A DNA stretch of 64,000 nucleotides from Plesiomonas shigelloides (GCF_900087055.1 NZ_LT575468.1:1550001-1614000), one strand, 5' to 3'; positions 8,131 to 16,925 are shown, counted from the first letter of the stretch. Notes: generated by a model not told the origin, from the sequence alone. Made by a program: numbers and translations.

Positions 8131-9321
8131 CTATATATATGCCTTTGGGTTAACTCTTTTTGTATTGATGAGCTTAAGTAAGCCTTTTTCTTCATATTGC
8201 TCAATGCATTCATTGTTACCACAAAAAATGACGATGGCTTTTTTTCCAATATTTTTAGAACTTGGGTAAATAATTCCGTCTACCTTTCTATTATCTAGAG
8301 TAGAGTGAACAAACCTGAAGTGTTCACTGACAATCTGAGTAGGAACATATTCTATATGCTCAAGACCATCCTTAGATACTGGAGCAGTAAAGTCTTCTAG
8401 AAACTCATGAATAAAGTCTAGCTTATGTCGATAGCTTCGATTGCAGCCACTAAAGAAACCTTTACGATCAGGTATTTCACTGAAATCAATAAGTCGTAAG
8501 TCCCTAGTGACTTCGAAAGTTCCTATCGTAGCCACTTTATCTTCACTAGTGACTTCGTATGTCTCAGCTATAGCTGTGCGACGTTCAAATGCACCATAAA
8601 ACATAGAAATGCCTGATGGGCTCATACGGTTAGCGAAAGTTGAATATTCTAATGGAGGAGCACCTAATTGCTTCGCGGTACTCAGCTTAACTATACGGTC
8701 GTGAATTCGCACACGTAGTATAGTGCTATTGGCTGGTAGTGTTTTATATAAGTTAAGTGACTCAACGATTTCACTTAGAGAGTCCATAAAATACTGAGCT
8801 GGGATCTCTTCATAGCCTCTATAATCATTTTCTTCTATTGTCATATAGAATGAGTAACGTGACTTATGTTTGACTAAATTGACAAATTTCTTCCAACCAT
8901 AGCTATATGCTTGCGAGGGAGATAACTGATAGAAGTCTAACTTAGACCACTGCTTATCTTGTAATGAAGAGCGGATATCATCTTGTAGATCCATATTTTC
9001 AAACGGGATACCAATTCTATCTAGCAAATCGTATGAGTCTAAAACATCTCCGCACCAACCACCATCCCAAGCAACACCGATGTCATTTGGATCTCCGTAC
9101 TCTTGCTTTATACAGGTAAGAAGATGTTCCATCATTACATCAAATTTAATAACATTCCTTAATTTTGATCCACAGTAAGAACATTCTCCTCTATGCCCTT
9201 TTTCAAGAACATACGACGCTAAATCTTTTTCTCCTACACATATTGAACAAAGATGTTTTTTGCCAATGGAGATGAAACCTCTTCGTGCTTCCTCAATTAT
9301 AAATTCTTTTATTCTTCCCAT
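8131..9321 (-). CDS. HEPN-associated N-terminal + RES domain protein
   Basis: 396 residues. The N terminus has a four-cysteine knuckle (CSICVGEKDL...GECSYCG, residues 24-52), typical of proteins carrying a HEPN-associated N-terminal region. The C-terminal half has RES-like features: LRVRIHD (R), GISMFYGAFERRTAIAETYEV (E), VPTQIVSEHFR and DGIIYPSS (S). RES domains are NAD+-degrading phosphorylases, as in RES-Xre toxin-antitoxin pairs. No Xre-type antitoxin is present in the cassette, so it may be a solitary effector. A promoter like those of the scaffold cassettes lies upstream at 9375-9403. Confidence 0.75.
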   Translation of the reverse strand: MGRIKEFIIEEARRGFISIGKKHLCSICVGEKDLASYVLEKGHRGECSYCGSKLRNVIKFDVMMEHLLTCIKQEYGDPNDIGVAWDGGWCGDVLDSYDLLDRIGIPFENMDLQDDIRSSLQDKQWSKLDFYQLSPSQAYSYGWKKFVNLVKHKSRYSFYMTIEENDYRGYEEIPAQYFMDSLSEIVESLNLYKTLPANSTILRVRIHDRIVKLSTAKQLGAPPLEYSTFANRMSPSGISMFYGAFERRTAIAETYEVTSEDKVATIGTFEVTRDLRLIDFSEIPDRKGFFSGCNRSYRHKLDFIHEFLEDFTAPVSKDGLEHIEYVPTQIVSEHFRFVHSTLDNRKVDGIIYPSSKNIGKKAIVIFCGNNECIEQYEEKGLLKLINTKRVNPKAYI

Positions 9322-9374
9322 AATTCACCACGCCAAAATATAGATAAGTAGCATTATAAATAGAAGCTATTAGC

Positions 9375-9403
9375 ATAATAATGCTATACACACTCGCCGT
9401 CAC
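9375..9403 (-). promoter_or_regulatory. scaffold-type promoter for RES gene
   Basis: -35 GTGACG (9398-9403), 17-bp spacer, -10 TATTAT (9375-9380) on the minus strand. Confidence 0.5.
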
Positions 9404-9511
9404 CTAATGTAATATGTTGTGCTGAGCAGTGTGGTTTTTTTACTGTGGAAGTAGAGTTAGATCATGTTTTTGGCGTGCAAACAAACATTGATTTTCGAAC
9501 AATGGGTTCCG

Positions 9512-9634
9512 TGATAACAAGAAATTCAAGCAGGGACATTTTGAAATGAGCATTCGCTGCGCGAATTTTACGCTCATTTCAAACCACTTCGCACGCAAGC
9601 GTGCTTCGTTATGCCCCTTAATTAAATGTTATCA
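9512..9634 (+). repeat. attC-A site 10
   Basis: R'' TGATAAC, R' GTTATCA; L'' AATTCAAG against L' CTTAATT. The outer arm is GAGC/GCTC instead of GGGC/GCCC, a compensatory pair. Confidence 0.93.
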
Positions 9635-9682
9635 GGAAGGCATTTAATTAATAATTTCGGCGCATGAGCGAATCGTAATACT

Positions 9683-9703
9683 GCCGTAGTAGGGTTCTAC
9701 GGC
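9683..9703. other. left-block hairpin
   Basis: GCCGTAG paired with CTACGGC, loop TAGGGTT. Confidence 0.6.
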
Positions 9704-9722
9704 GAATGGTAAATATTATATT

Positions 9723-9846
9723 TTTAACGCCCGCTCAAGTGGAGAGCAACGCTACCGTGACACTCAATTATTACGCCGTAAACATAAAATCCAATACAAA
9801 CCAAAACTGCCGAGCGTTGCGAATCTGCCTTAAAGCGTTGTTATGC
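9723..9846 (-). repeat. attC-B, V. parahaemolyticus-like, minus orientation
   Basis: Plus-strand ends are TTTAACG and GTTATGC. The arms are GAGCAACGCT and AGCGTTGCGAATC. The extra base of the L box (CGCTTTAAG against CGCTCAAG) places the integrase-recognised orientation on the minus strand, opposite to attC-A. The stop codon of the HNH gene overlaps its R'' box. Confidence 0.75.
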
Positions 9847-10737
9847 ATCATTCTGCATTTTGAATAAAATATCTTCTTCAACAGAAATCATTCTCTCCAT
9901 TCTACAAAATTGTGTCACACCAGATTGTTGAGATTGAATGTCCCATTCTAACTGAGGTATATCATTCGCTACCATCTCGGCTACTGATTTATCGCCAAAA
10001 AATCCAACAATCCTTAATGATTTATTCCACTCTAATGCCCATGACCAGCAACTTGTTGTTGGATGTTTTTTTATAGACACTTTAAAAAAATCATTCGCTG
10101 TTACTCCATGCAATCTTATAGGCCAATCTGTAACCACACGAGAGAAGCCTAATAGCTCATCGTTTCCCCAATCTGAGTAAATTGCTTGAGCAATTGGATA
10201 AAATCCTTCTGGCCACATAAACCCTATCTGCTGTTCCTCATTGAACGTTAAGAAGTAGAAAAAAGCCAACATGTGATATTGAGCGAGACGATAGCATCGC
10301 TCATCATCAAGTTGAGCACTTGCCTGATATCCGATATTTAAATATACATTGTTTGCTAGTTTGGTATCAAAACTACTTTTTATATCGCTATCTTTGATTA
10401 ATTTTTTAGTCTGACGACTATAGCATTTTTCTCTTTTTCTCATCGCATGAGATATTACAGTCTCCGGCAATTCTTTATGGTACATAATTGCATGATTTAA
10501 GGTTATTGCCGATATATCATTTTCCAAATCTGACTTTTCAGTATTACAACCTCTACAAGCTTGTACAATCAAATTCCATTGATTATCAAGAGAACGTTCA
10601 GGTACAAAGTTACGACCAATAACATGCTCTCTCGTTTTATTGCTCTTGTCTAATTCAACCCCACAATATGGGCATGTTTTATTCTCTAATCTAACAACTT
10701 TGTCTTTTCTTAGCTCAGTTAAGTAATCACCAGACAT
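9841..10737 (-). CDS. HNH endonuclease-like protein
   Basis: 298 residues from ATG 10737, chosen because GGAGAG precedes it; a GTG two codons earlier is possible. The N-terminal part is an HNH-type zinc nuclease core: CPYCG (about residue 22), REHVIGRNFVP (the E-H pair), NQWNLIVQACRGCN with a second CxxC, then KSDLEN. The rest is a long helical/mixed domain of unknown role (LAQYHMLAFFYFLTF, GFMWPEGFYPIAQAIYSDWG). HNH proteins cut DNA in defence, mobile and repair systems. It is an inverted insert in the scaffold, followed by an attC-B. Confidence 0.75.
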   Translation of the reverse strand: MSGDYLTELRKDKVVRLENKTCPYCGVELDKSNKTREHVIGRNFVPERSLDNQWNLIVQACRGCNTEKSDLENDISAITLNHAIMYHKELPETVISHAMRKREKCYSRQTKKLIKDSDIKSSFDTKLANNVYLNIGYQASAQLDDERCYRLAQYHMLAFFYFLTFNEEQQIGFMWPEGFYPIAQAIYSDWGNDELLGFSRVVTDWPIRLHGVTANDFFKVSIKKHPTTSCWSWALEWNKSLRIVGFFGDKSVAEMVANDIPQLEWDIQSQQSGVTQFCRMERMISVEEDILFKMQNDA

Positions 10738-10786
10738 TATCACTCTCCAAATTGCATAGCAGCGTTATTAAGTAGAAACTTTCCGC

Positions 10787-10815
10787 ATAGTAACGTGACA
10801 TACAGTTTGCGTCAT
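10787..10815 (-). promoter_or_regulatory. scaffold promoter for HNH gene
   Basis: -35 ATGACG (10810-10815), 17 bp, -10 TACTAT (10787-10792). Confidence 0.55.
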
Positions 10816-10925
10816 CTAATGTAACTAGGTGTTCGGTGTTGCATGTGCGGTTTTACTCTAGAAGTAGAGTTAGCTCATATGTTGGTGGGGGCTAACATGC
10901 ATGGCATTCCAAACATTGGGTTCCG

Positions 10926-11048
10926 TGATAACAAGAAGCTCAAGCAGGGACATTTTGAAATGGGCATTCACTACGTGAATTTTACGCCCATTTCAAACCG
11001 CTTCGCACGCAGGCGTGCTACGCTATGCCCCTTAGCTAAATGTTAACT
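10926..11048 (+). repeat. attC-A site 11
   Basis: R'' TGATAAC, R' GTTAACT; L'' AGCTCAAG against L' CTTAGCT; arm ATTCAC-TAC-GTGAAT. Confidence 0.93.
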
Positions 11049-11134
11049 GGCTTAATGCCCATAGTGTTCACGTAGAATTATCTCTTATTTATGTGTATCC
11101 TTCATCTATGTCCGCATAAATGTGCGAGGAAATG

Positions 11135-11593
11135 ATGAAGTACGAAATGCTAGTCTTAGCCGCAATGACAAGGCTACATAACCCGAACACTAAGGCTATT
11201 GTCGAGGCCACCGGCATTTCTGAACGTAAGGTTCAAACTGTCGTGAATGGCCTTATTGATAATCTTGGTATGAAAATCAAACGGATACCTACCGGACGTA
11301 CATTTACCTTCTCCATTGAGAGCTGGGGTGTATTTGAGTCTGGTGAGCAGGTACGCTCGCGCTTAACGGATATCCAGTTACTACCTTCAGAACGGCCTAG
11401 ATCTTCTTATGCAGCTAAACATGCCTATTTTGAATCAGTCAAAATGCAAAACTTTAAGGAGAGCATGAGACTTGAGGGGTTTGAGGTTGAACCTTCAGCG
11501 TTAGTAAGTTCAGCCGCAGATCGTTCAGCAATTCGACTTCAACTGATTGAAAAATATAAAATGCTGGGGAATGTGGGGCTGCTTCATGGGTGA
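11135..11593 (+). CDS. Fic antitoxin: winged-helix domain fused to YhfG-like inhibitor
   Basis: About 152 residues from ATG 11135 (the GAGGAA at 11126-11131 favours it; an ATG at 11120 would add five residues). The N-terminal half (LVLAAMTRLHNPNTKAIVEATGISERKVQTVVNGLIDN) is a helix-turn-helix. The C-terminal half contains YFESVKMQNFKESMRLEGFEV, matching the YhfG-type inhibitory helix. In it, S-M-R-L-E-G fits the (S/T)xxxE(G/N) motif known to block ATP binding by Fic enzymes. The likely role is neutralising the overlapping Fic protein and perhaps repressing the pair. The HTH-YhfG fusion differs from the short stand-alone YhfG. Confidence 0.75.
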   Translation: MKYEMLVLAAMTRLHNPNTKAIVEATGISERKVQTVVNGLIDNLGMKIKRIPTGRTFTFSIESWGVFESGEQVRSRLTDIQLLPSERPRSSYAAKHAYFESVKMQNFKESMRLEGFEVEPSALVSSAADRSAIRLQLIEKYKMLGNVGLLHG

Positions 11594-12188
11594 CAAGTAT
11601 GGCGCAGGGCAAGATCCTTACACCTATGAAAATAGCAATGTTTTAATCAATAACTTCAACATCCGTGATGAGTCTATACTGGATGAGGCTGAGCGTGAGT
11701 TGTCAACGGTAGCTGCAATGGATATTGAATTTGCTTTGCCACCTTATGACTTGAGTTATCTTTGCGAGCTTCACCGGAAATTGTTTTCTGATCTATTTTC
11801 ATGGGCTGGTTGCATCAGAACAATCGATATATCAAAGGGTAATACTCGATTTTGTAATGTAAGTTATATAAATAAAGAATCTGCTCGTATTTTCACACAG
11901 CTGAAAAATGATAATTTTCTTGAGGGTTTACCTTTAGATACTTTCATCAAGAAAATGGCTGAATACTATTGTGATATTAATGTTCTCCATCCGTTTAGAG
12001 AGGGGAATGGTCGAACACAACGAGTATTTTTTGAACATTTGGCAATCAACTGTGGCTATAACCTGAACTTTAGTGGCGTGACTGCGGAAGAGTGGGTGCA
12101 TGCAAATATACATGGCTATCACTGTAACTATAAGCCAATGGAAAATTTATTGCACCGTTGTGTGCAGTCAGTTGAAAAGCTCAGTTAA
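11586..12188 (+). CDS. fic: Fic domain toxin (AMP-transferase)
   Basis: 200 residues from ATG 11586, which overlaps the antitoxin stop by 8 bp. It contains the full Fic active site HPFREGNGRTQR (HxFx(D/E)GNGRxxR, about residues 136-147) preceded by the helix LDTFIKKMAEYYCDINVL. Fic enzymes transfer AMP from ATP to hydroxyl side chains of target proteins; the target here is unknown. No inhibitory helix is visible inside the protein, so control depends on the upstream partner. The TAA stop lies in the R'' box of the next attC, as is standard for a cassette. Confidence 0.88.
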   Translation: MGDKYGAGQDPYTYENSNVLINNFNIRDESILDEAERELSTVAAMDIEFALPPYDLSYLCELHRKLFSDLFSWAGCIRTIDISKGNTRFCNVSYINKESARIFTQLKNDNFLEGLPLDTFIKKMAEYYCDINVLHPFREGNGRTQRVFFEHLAINCGYNLNFSGVTAEEWVHANIHGYHCNYKPMENLLHRCVQSVEKLS

Positions 12189-12304
12189 CAAAGAGTTAAG
12201 CAGGGACATTTTGAAATGGGCATTCGCTACGCGAATTCTATGCCCATTTCAAACCGCTGCACACGCAAGCGTGCTACGCTATGCCCGGTAACTAAATGTT
12301 ATAA
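12183..12304 (+). repeat. attC-A site 12
   Basis: R'' AGTTAAC contains the Fic stop codon; R' GTTATAA; L'' AGTTAAGC against L' GGTAACT. Confidence 0.93.
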
Positions 12305-12327
12305 GAAAATATGGATTTGGAGGCTGT

Positions 12328-13128
12328 GTGGATTTAATTTATCACTATACAAGTGCTGCTGGTTTGCGTGGAATTTGTGGTCAGGAAAATGTGATGCTTA
12401 GAGCAACTGACTCTCGGTATTTAAATGATGTTATGGAAATTTCAAGAGGGGTTGATAGGGCTAGGCAACAAATTGAACATCACTTGAGTAGTGATCATAT
12501 TCGGAGCTATATACCTAATGCCAAAGAGTTTGCTTTATATCTTCTTAAAGAGGTTGATGAATCAGTTTTTTATACAATATCCTTTTGTAAGGATGGCGAT
12601 AAACTTGCTCAATGGCTGTCCTATTGTCCACAAGTTGGAGGCTATTCAATAGGTTTTGACCGTAAAAAGATTGATGAAGAAATTGATAAGTCACCATTTA
12701 ATCTTGCTGATGTTAGTTATACAGATAAAGTATACGAGTTTGTGTCTAGAGCAAAATGTATAGAAAATGATATCGATCCAATAGAGCATCGTGTTGAACG
12801 TGATTTGGAAATGTATAAGATATTTTCATCTGTCATACAAGAAATAGCGTTGTTTAAAGATGAAAAATTTCATACTGAGGATGAGGTTAGGCTCTTTTAT
12901 TGTCGAAGAAGAGGTCACAAACCATGTGGTACACTTGACTTTTTCGAAAAGTCAAGTTTGCTTATTCCATATATGCCATGTAAGCTCGATAAAAGCTCTA
13001 TTAAGAGGGTAGTTATTGGGCCAATGCAACATCAAGAATTGGCGTTTAAATCATTACATGATTTCAAAACATCCTTCGGATACGAATTTAGTATCGAAAA
13101 GTCGTCAATTCCACTTAGGTCATTCTAA
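12328..13128 (+). CDS. DUF2971 protein
   Basis: 266 residues starting at GTG 12328 with TTGGAGG upstream. The N terminus LIYHYTSAAGLRGICGQENVMLRATDSRYLNDVMEI is the DUF2971 signature. It continues with FYTISFCKDGDKLAQWLSYCPQVGGYSIGFD and EDEVRLFYCRR. DUF2971 proteins are common in accessory regions and are suspected, from fold comparisons, to be related to ADP-ribosyltransferases; I know of no proven activity. It is a canonical cassette gene whose stop is 6 bp before the attC. Confidence 0.8.
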   Translation: MDLIYHYTSAAGLRGICGQENVMLRATDSRYLNDVMEISRGVDRARQQIEHHLSSDHIRSYIPNAKEFALYLLKEVDESVFYTISFCKDGDKLAQWLSYCPQVGGYSIGFDRKKIDEEIDKSPFNLADVSYTDKVYEFVSRAKCIENDIDPIEHRVERDLEMYKIFSSVIQEIALFKDEKFHTEDEVRLFYCRRRGHKPCGTLDFFEKSSLLIPYMPCKLDKSSIKRVVIGPMQHQELAFKSLHDFKTSFGYEFSIEKSSIPLRSF

Positions 13129-13133
13129 AATTC

Positions 13134-13256
13134 TTATAACAAAAAGTTGAACAGGGACATTTTGAAATGAGCATTCGCTGCGCGAATCTTATGCTCATTT
13201 CAAACCGCTGCGCATGCAAGCATGCTACGCTATGCCCCGGTAACTAAATGTTATGT
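13134..13256 (+). repeat. attC-A site 13
   Basis: R'' TTATAAC, R' GTTATGT; L'' AGTTGAAC against L' GGTAACT; outer arm GAGC/GCTC. Confidence 0.92.
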
Positions 13257-13355
13257 AATCTTAACATCTTGAGGATTATCATTTTTTTATATTACTGACT
13301 GACATATAATAGCAAGATGTCACCTTTAATGTGAAATTTGGTAAGGAACCGCGTC

Positions 13356-14366
13356 TTGAACAAGAAAAGAGTAAGAAAATCAGTTGTATATAAGAAGGCG
13401 GAGATTGCGGGCTTAACTCAAAAGAAAAGTTTGAGTCAGTTGATCGCCGAATCTTTAAAAGTTTTCTCTAAACCCTCGCAAAGACGCGAAAGTCTAGGTA
13501 GTGCTGGCGAAGATAGTGGAGTAAGGCGCGTTATAGGAAGCACTGATGAAATAGAAAATATGCTATTTGGTACAGTACTACTGTATGAGGTAGGTAAAGA
13601 TGTTACCTTTGTTGTTGAAGATGATGATGCAGAAGAGTTTATCATTGAGTCACAGAATCCTGCTGTAGGGACAGAGGATGAAAGTGATAAGAAACGGAGA
13701 GAGGTACTACAATCGGCTTTATATTTTGGTGTGTTAGACAATCATGTAGTTCTTGTTCAATCACACGCGTTAAAAAGCCGAGACCTAGAAAGTCACTTAG
13801 GATGGTTACTTACAAGTGCAAATATAATTTCTGATAGTGTAGCATTTTCTCTTAGCGATGAACCAACAGTTGAGGCAAGAAAAAAATTAAATAATTTGCC
13901 GGTAAAGTCAGTCGAAATTGGAACTCCAGTTGAAACGAAACCTATTAACTCACAAGGAGCTGCTGGCGTTAATTCAATTCAAACAACAACATCTGATCAT
14001 AGACTGACAGGCCGTGCAAAAGATTTTATTAAATCATTACTCGGTGAGGGTTTTGTTAATAGCTTGGATTTGCCCACAGATCTAAACGACTCAAACCTTG
14101 AAATTGTGTTACAATTAAGGTACAAGCGGAAAACTACTGATTCAGGCCATAAAGCGTTAGATCATATTGCAAGAGCTATGAGACATGCAGAACCTGAAGA
14201 TACAAAGGTGATTACCAGCTCAGGGACTGTGATTCATGGTAACGAGCTGAAGTTAACAGGGCACGTAAACTGTGATTCTTATAATGGAGTTCCTGATGCG
14301 AAAGATCTATATAACCAGATGTTTACTTGGCTTGAAGAGAGGGTGAAAGAAGGCTCAATAGGCTAA
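13356..14366 (+). CDS. hypothetical cytoplasmic protein of two-gene cassette
   Basis: 336 residues if translation begins at TTG 13356, which has AAGGAA 7 nt upstream; an upstream TTG at 13338 lacks a binding site. It has a basic N terminus (NKKRVRKSVVYKKAE), a middle with acidic patches (VEDDDAEEFIIES, VGTEDESDKKRR), SALYFGVLDNHVVLVQSHALKSRDLESHLGWLL, and a C-terminal domain from about residue 220 (RLTGRAKDFIKSLLGEG). I recognise no family. It is followed after 3 bp by a small membrane protein gene, implying co-transcription and joint function. Confidence 0.7.
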   Translation: MNKKRVRKSVVYKKAEIAGLTQKKSLSQLIAESLKVFSKPSQRRESLGSAGEDSGVRRVIGSTDEIENMLFGTVLLYEVGKDVTFVVEDDDAEEFIIESQNPAVGTEDESDKKRREVLQSALYFGVLDNHVVLVQSHALKSRDLESHLGWLLTSANIISDSVAFSLSDEPTVEARKKLNNLPVKSVEIGTPVETKPINSQGAAGVNSIQTTTSDHRLTGRAKDFIKSLLGEGFVNSLDLPTDLNDSNLEIVLQLRYKRKTTDSGHKALDHIARAMRHAEPEDTKVITSSGTVIHGNELKLTGHVNCDSYNGVPDAKDLYNQMFTWLEERVKEGSIG

Positions 14367-14369
14367 TTA

Positions 14370-14861
14370 ATGAAACTTCTATCTTGGCTAGTGCTAGCAT
14401 TAGTTGGTTACTCCACTGCCAAATATATTTTAAGTAGTGGGTTCTCCGACATAAGTACTGTACTGAAGATTATATCTCCGGTAGGTGTTCTTTTATGCGC
14501 TCCTCTATGGAAGTTATATGATAATTTAAAGAAAGTACGTGATAACGATGAGCTTTCTAAGTCAGAGTTTAGAGAGGTTGCATATAAGATAGAGTTAAAT
14601 GTAAGGAAAATACTGTTCAATATTAGCTATATGCTTATTGTTGGTGTAATTATAAATATCTCTACTTATCTACTTCTTAATGCCGATAGAATTAGGATTC
14701 TCTTTGTAGTAGCTGTTATATTTTTATTTACTTGCATAGGCATATTTGCAAATGCAATTTATAACATTAAAGAACTAGAGAACTACGAAAATATTTTATT
14801 CGAACGCAAGAATGCTAAGAAGAGAAGTGCGGAAATCCTCGATAGAATGAAAAAGAAATAA
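14370..14861 (+). CDS. small membrane protein, partner of 13356 gene
   Basis: 163 residues with about four hydrophobic segments: residues 2-19, about 27-47, about 84-104 and about 108-128. A basic/acidic loop (KKVRDNDELSKSEFREVAYKIELN) lies between segments 2 and 3, and there is a charged C-terminal helix (ENILFERKNAKKRSAEILDRMKKK). The arrangement of a soluble sensor-like protein and a membrane protein resembles membrane-effector pairs of abortive-infection systems, but nothing in the sequence proves it. The last stop is 16 bp before the attC. Confidence 0.75.
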   Translation: MKLLSWLVLALVGYSTAKYILSSGFSDISTVLKIISPVGVLLCAPLWKLYDNLKKVRDNDELSKSEFREVAYKIELNVRKILFNISYMLIVGVIINISTYLLLNADRIRILFVVAVIFLFTCIGIFANAIYNIKELENYENILFERKNAKKRSAEILDRMKKK

Positions 14862-14876
14862 TACCGGCCAAGGAAT

Positions 14877-14999
14877 ACATAACAAAAAGTTGAAGCAGGG
14901 ACATTTTGAAATGGGCATTCGCTACGCGAATTATATGCCCATTTCAAACCACTGCGCACGCAAGCGTGCTACGCTATGCCCCTTAACTAAATGTTATCT
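14877..14999 (+). repeat. attC-A site 14
   Basis: R'' ACATAAC, R' GTTATCT; L'' AGTTGAAG against L' CTTAACT. Confidence 0.93.
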
Positions 15000-15049
15000 G
15001 GAAGTGTATTGAATTCATAATTACTGCGAACGTAATTACTTGTAATAGT

Positions 15050-15069
15050 GCCGTAGTGAATACTACGGC
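15050..15069. other. left-block hairpin
   Basis: GCCGTAGT paired with ACTACGGC, 4-nt loop GAAT. Confidence 0.65.
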
Positions 15070-15077
15070 GAATGTTT

Positions 15078-15626
15078 TTATTGGTCTAATTCTTTAATTG
15101 TTTTTGCTGGCGTGCCGCCAACTAACGTATCTGGCGGAACATCTTTTGTGACAACAGAGCCAGCGGCTATCACTGAGCGTGCGCCAATAGTTACGCCCTG
15201 ACAAATCACCACATTTCCTCCGATCCATACGTCATCTTCAACCACGATTGGTAGGCTGCTGCATTCCCAGTTTCTACGCTGTTTGTAATTAAGTGAATGT
15301 GTAGGTGTGTAGAACTGAGCGTTGGGGCCAATCAGTACGTTGTTTCCGATAGTGATCGGGGCATTGTCGAGCATTGTAGCGCCCATATTGATGAATGTAT
15401 TATCACCAATAGAAATGGTTTTACCGTATTCACATAGGAAGGGCGGGCAAATGACAGAGTCTTTACCTACATGTTTGAGTAGTTGAGCAACAAAGGGTTT
15501 TCCGTCCTCAAATTGATGTGAGTTGATCTTTTGGAGCAGGGTAAATGCTTGTTTTCTCAGGATCCCAAATTCAGGGCTAAAGGCATCATACTCCAAGCCT
15601 AAGCACATCTTTTCGAATTCAGTCAT
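15078..15626 (-). CDS. sugar O-acetyltransferase, hexapeptide-repeat (maltose/nodulation type)
   Basis: 182 residues of the LbH_MAT-like family. An N-terminal helical Mac region (MTEFEKMCLGLEYDAFSPEFGILRKQAFTLLQKIN) is followed by a left-handed beta-helix of hexapeptide repeats (ISIGDNTFINMGATMLDNAPITIGNN and VWIGGNVVICQGVTIGARSVIAAGSVVTKDV). The catalytic His is in PTHSLN and the end is GGTPAKTIKEL. It transfers acetyl from acetyl-CoA to a sugar hydroxyl; the acceptor is unknown. GGAGAC precedes the ATG. It is antisense, and the protein is full-length. Such acetyltransferases are frequent integron cargo. Confidence 0.9.
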   Translation of the reverse strand: MTEFEKMCLGLEYDAFSPEFGILRKQAFTLLQKINSHQFEDGKPFVAQLLKHVGKDSVICPPFLCEYGKTISIGDNTFINMGATMLDNAPITIGNNVLIGPNAQFYTPTHSLNYKQRRNWECSSLPIVVEDDVWIGGNVVICQGVTIGARSVIAAGSVVTKDVPPDTLVGGTPAKTIKELDQ

Positions 15627-15791
15627 AGTGTCTCCATCTCAACAACAGTTCAGCAACTCAACTCGGCTTGTGATAGTACCAAACGGCTGAAATTATACTG
15701 TGACTGGAGCGGCATCATGCAGTCTGTTTGAAAAGAAGAGTAAGGTAGGGTGTTGGGGCGGAAACATTGCGCTTTTAGCAGCATCGGTTCC

Positions 15792-15913
15792 AGATAACAA
15801 ACAGCCAAACAGGGACATTTTGAAATGGGCATTCACTGCGTGAATTTTACGCCCATTTCAAACCACTGCGCACGCAAGCGTGCTTCGTTATGCCCCTTAG
15901 CTAGAAGTTAGCT
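15792..15913 (+). repeat. attC-A site 15
   Basis: R'' AGATAAC, R' GTTAGCT; L'' CAGCCAAAC against L' CTTAGCTAG; arm ATTCAC-TGC-GTGAAT. Confidence 0.9.
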
Positions 15914-15941
15914 GAAAGTCGGTCTTGGCTATTTTAAAGTT

Positions 15942-16445
15942 TTAGTCACAGTTTAAATCATAGTGAAGTTGATCTTTTGTTACCGTAATTATCTTAATAA
16001 TAGAATCCTTAGGTAACGATAACCCATAATACCAAACCCAGTGTTCATCATCGGCTGGACACGCTGGATTGCTGATGCAATCATTTACTTTTATGATTTG
16101 TGTACTGTGATCCAGTAGTATTTTTACTGATAATTGAATGACTTTTCCTGACTGATACTGACCATTAGCAAGTGCATATCTTCGCGCAACATTGAAATCT
16201 GGAGTCGTTGATAACCCTCCTGTAGGTTCTCCGTTACCTCCATATTCATGAGAATGAATAGTGTTTGCAACTGATAAACCTGACATAAAATCATTATCAC
16301 CACATTGAACGCGAGAGTCTCCACACTGTGCCCCAGTTTCGAATGCACCATGTGCATTTTTTGGAGATATGGCTTGTTCAAGTGATATATTCGAGTTGAA
16401 ACCTCTATATAAATAATCCATAGAATTTATACTCTGATTGCTCAT
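15942..16445 (-). CDS. hypothetical protein, possible ADP-ribosyltransferase-like fold
   Basis: 167 residues; a start at Met9 (MDYLYRG) is also possible. LYRGFNSN near the N terminus and GGLSTTPDFNVARRYALANG (about residues 77-96) resemble the Arg and Ser-Thr-x strands of R-S-E ADP-ribosyltransferase folds, but no matching Glu motif is obvious. It contains repeated CGDS/CGDN and a C-terminal pair of cysteines (CISNPACPADDEHW). No signal peptide. The family was not recognised with confidence. It is antisense to the attC. Confidence 0.6.
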   Translation of the reverse strand: MSNQSINSMDYLYRGFNSNISLEQAISPKNAHGAFETGAQCGDSRVQCGDNDFMSGLSVANTIHSHEYGGNGEPTGGLSTTPDFNVARRYALANGQYQSGKVIQLSVKILLDHSTQIIKVNDCISNPACPADDEHWVWYYGLSLPKDSIIKIITVTKDQLHYDLNCD

Positions 16446-16734
16446 GTAATCTCTAGACTATACCAGGATTAACTTTTTGTCAGTATTGTTACTTTGTCCC
16501 AGCACTAGCGTATGATATACGTCAACAAGGCCATAAAACCGCAGGAATAGTTTATGTATTTGTGTCGCGTGAATACTTTGGAATAGACAGGCTATAGGCA
16601 TTTTATTCTATGCAACTACACTCACACCTAAGAGGAGCTATCTGCTAGATAAATTCAACTCTTCAATGGCATATCTTCATTTCTTATGAGGGTAGTAGCC
16701 GGAAACTATATAGTGCTAGTTATCTTGTGGCTGC

Positions 16735-16856
16735 AGCTAACAAATAACTAAACAGGGACATTTTGAAATGGGCATTCACTGCGTGAATTTTATGCCCATT
16801 TCAAACCGCTGCGCACGCAGGCGTGCTCCGCTATGCCCCTTAGCTAAATGTTATCA
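16735..16856 (+). repeat. attC-A site 16
   Basis: R'' AGCTAAC, R' GTTATCA; L'' AACTAAAC against L' CTTAGCT. Confidence 0.9.
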
Positions 16857-16904
16857 GGAAAGGAATTTAACTATATTGTAGGCGAATGAGAAAATAGTGA
16901 TATT

Positions 16905-16925
16905 GCCGTAGTAGAGGACTACGGC
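16905..16925. other. left-block hairpin
   Basis: GCCGTAGT and ACTACGGC around a short loop. Confidence 0.6.
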
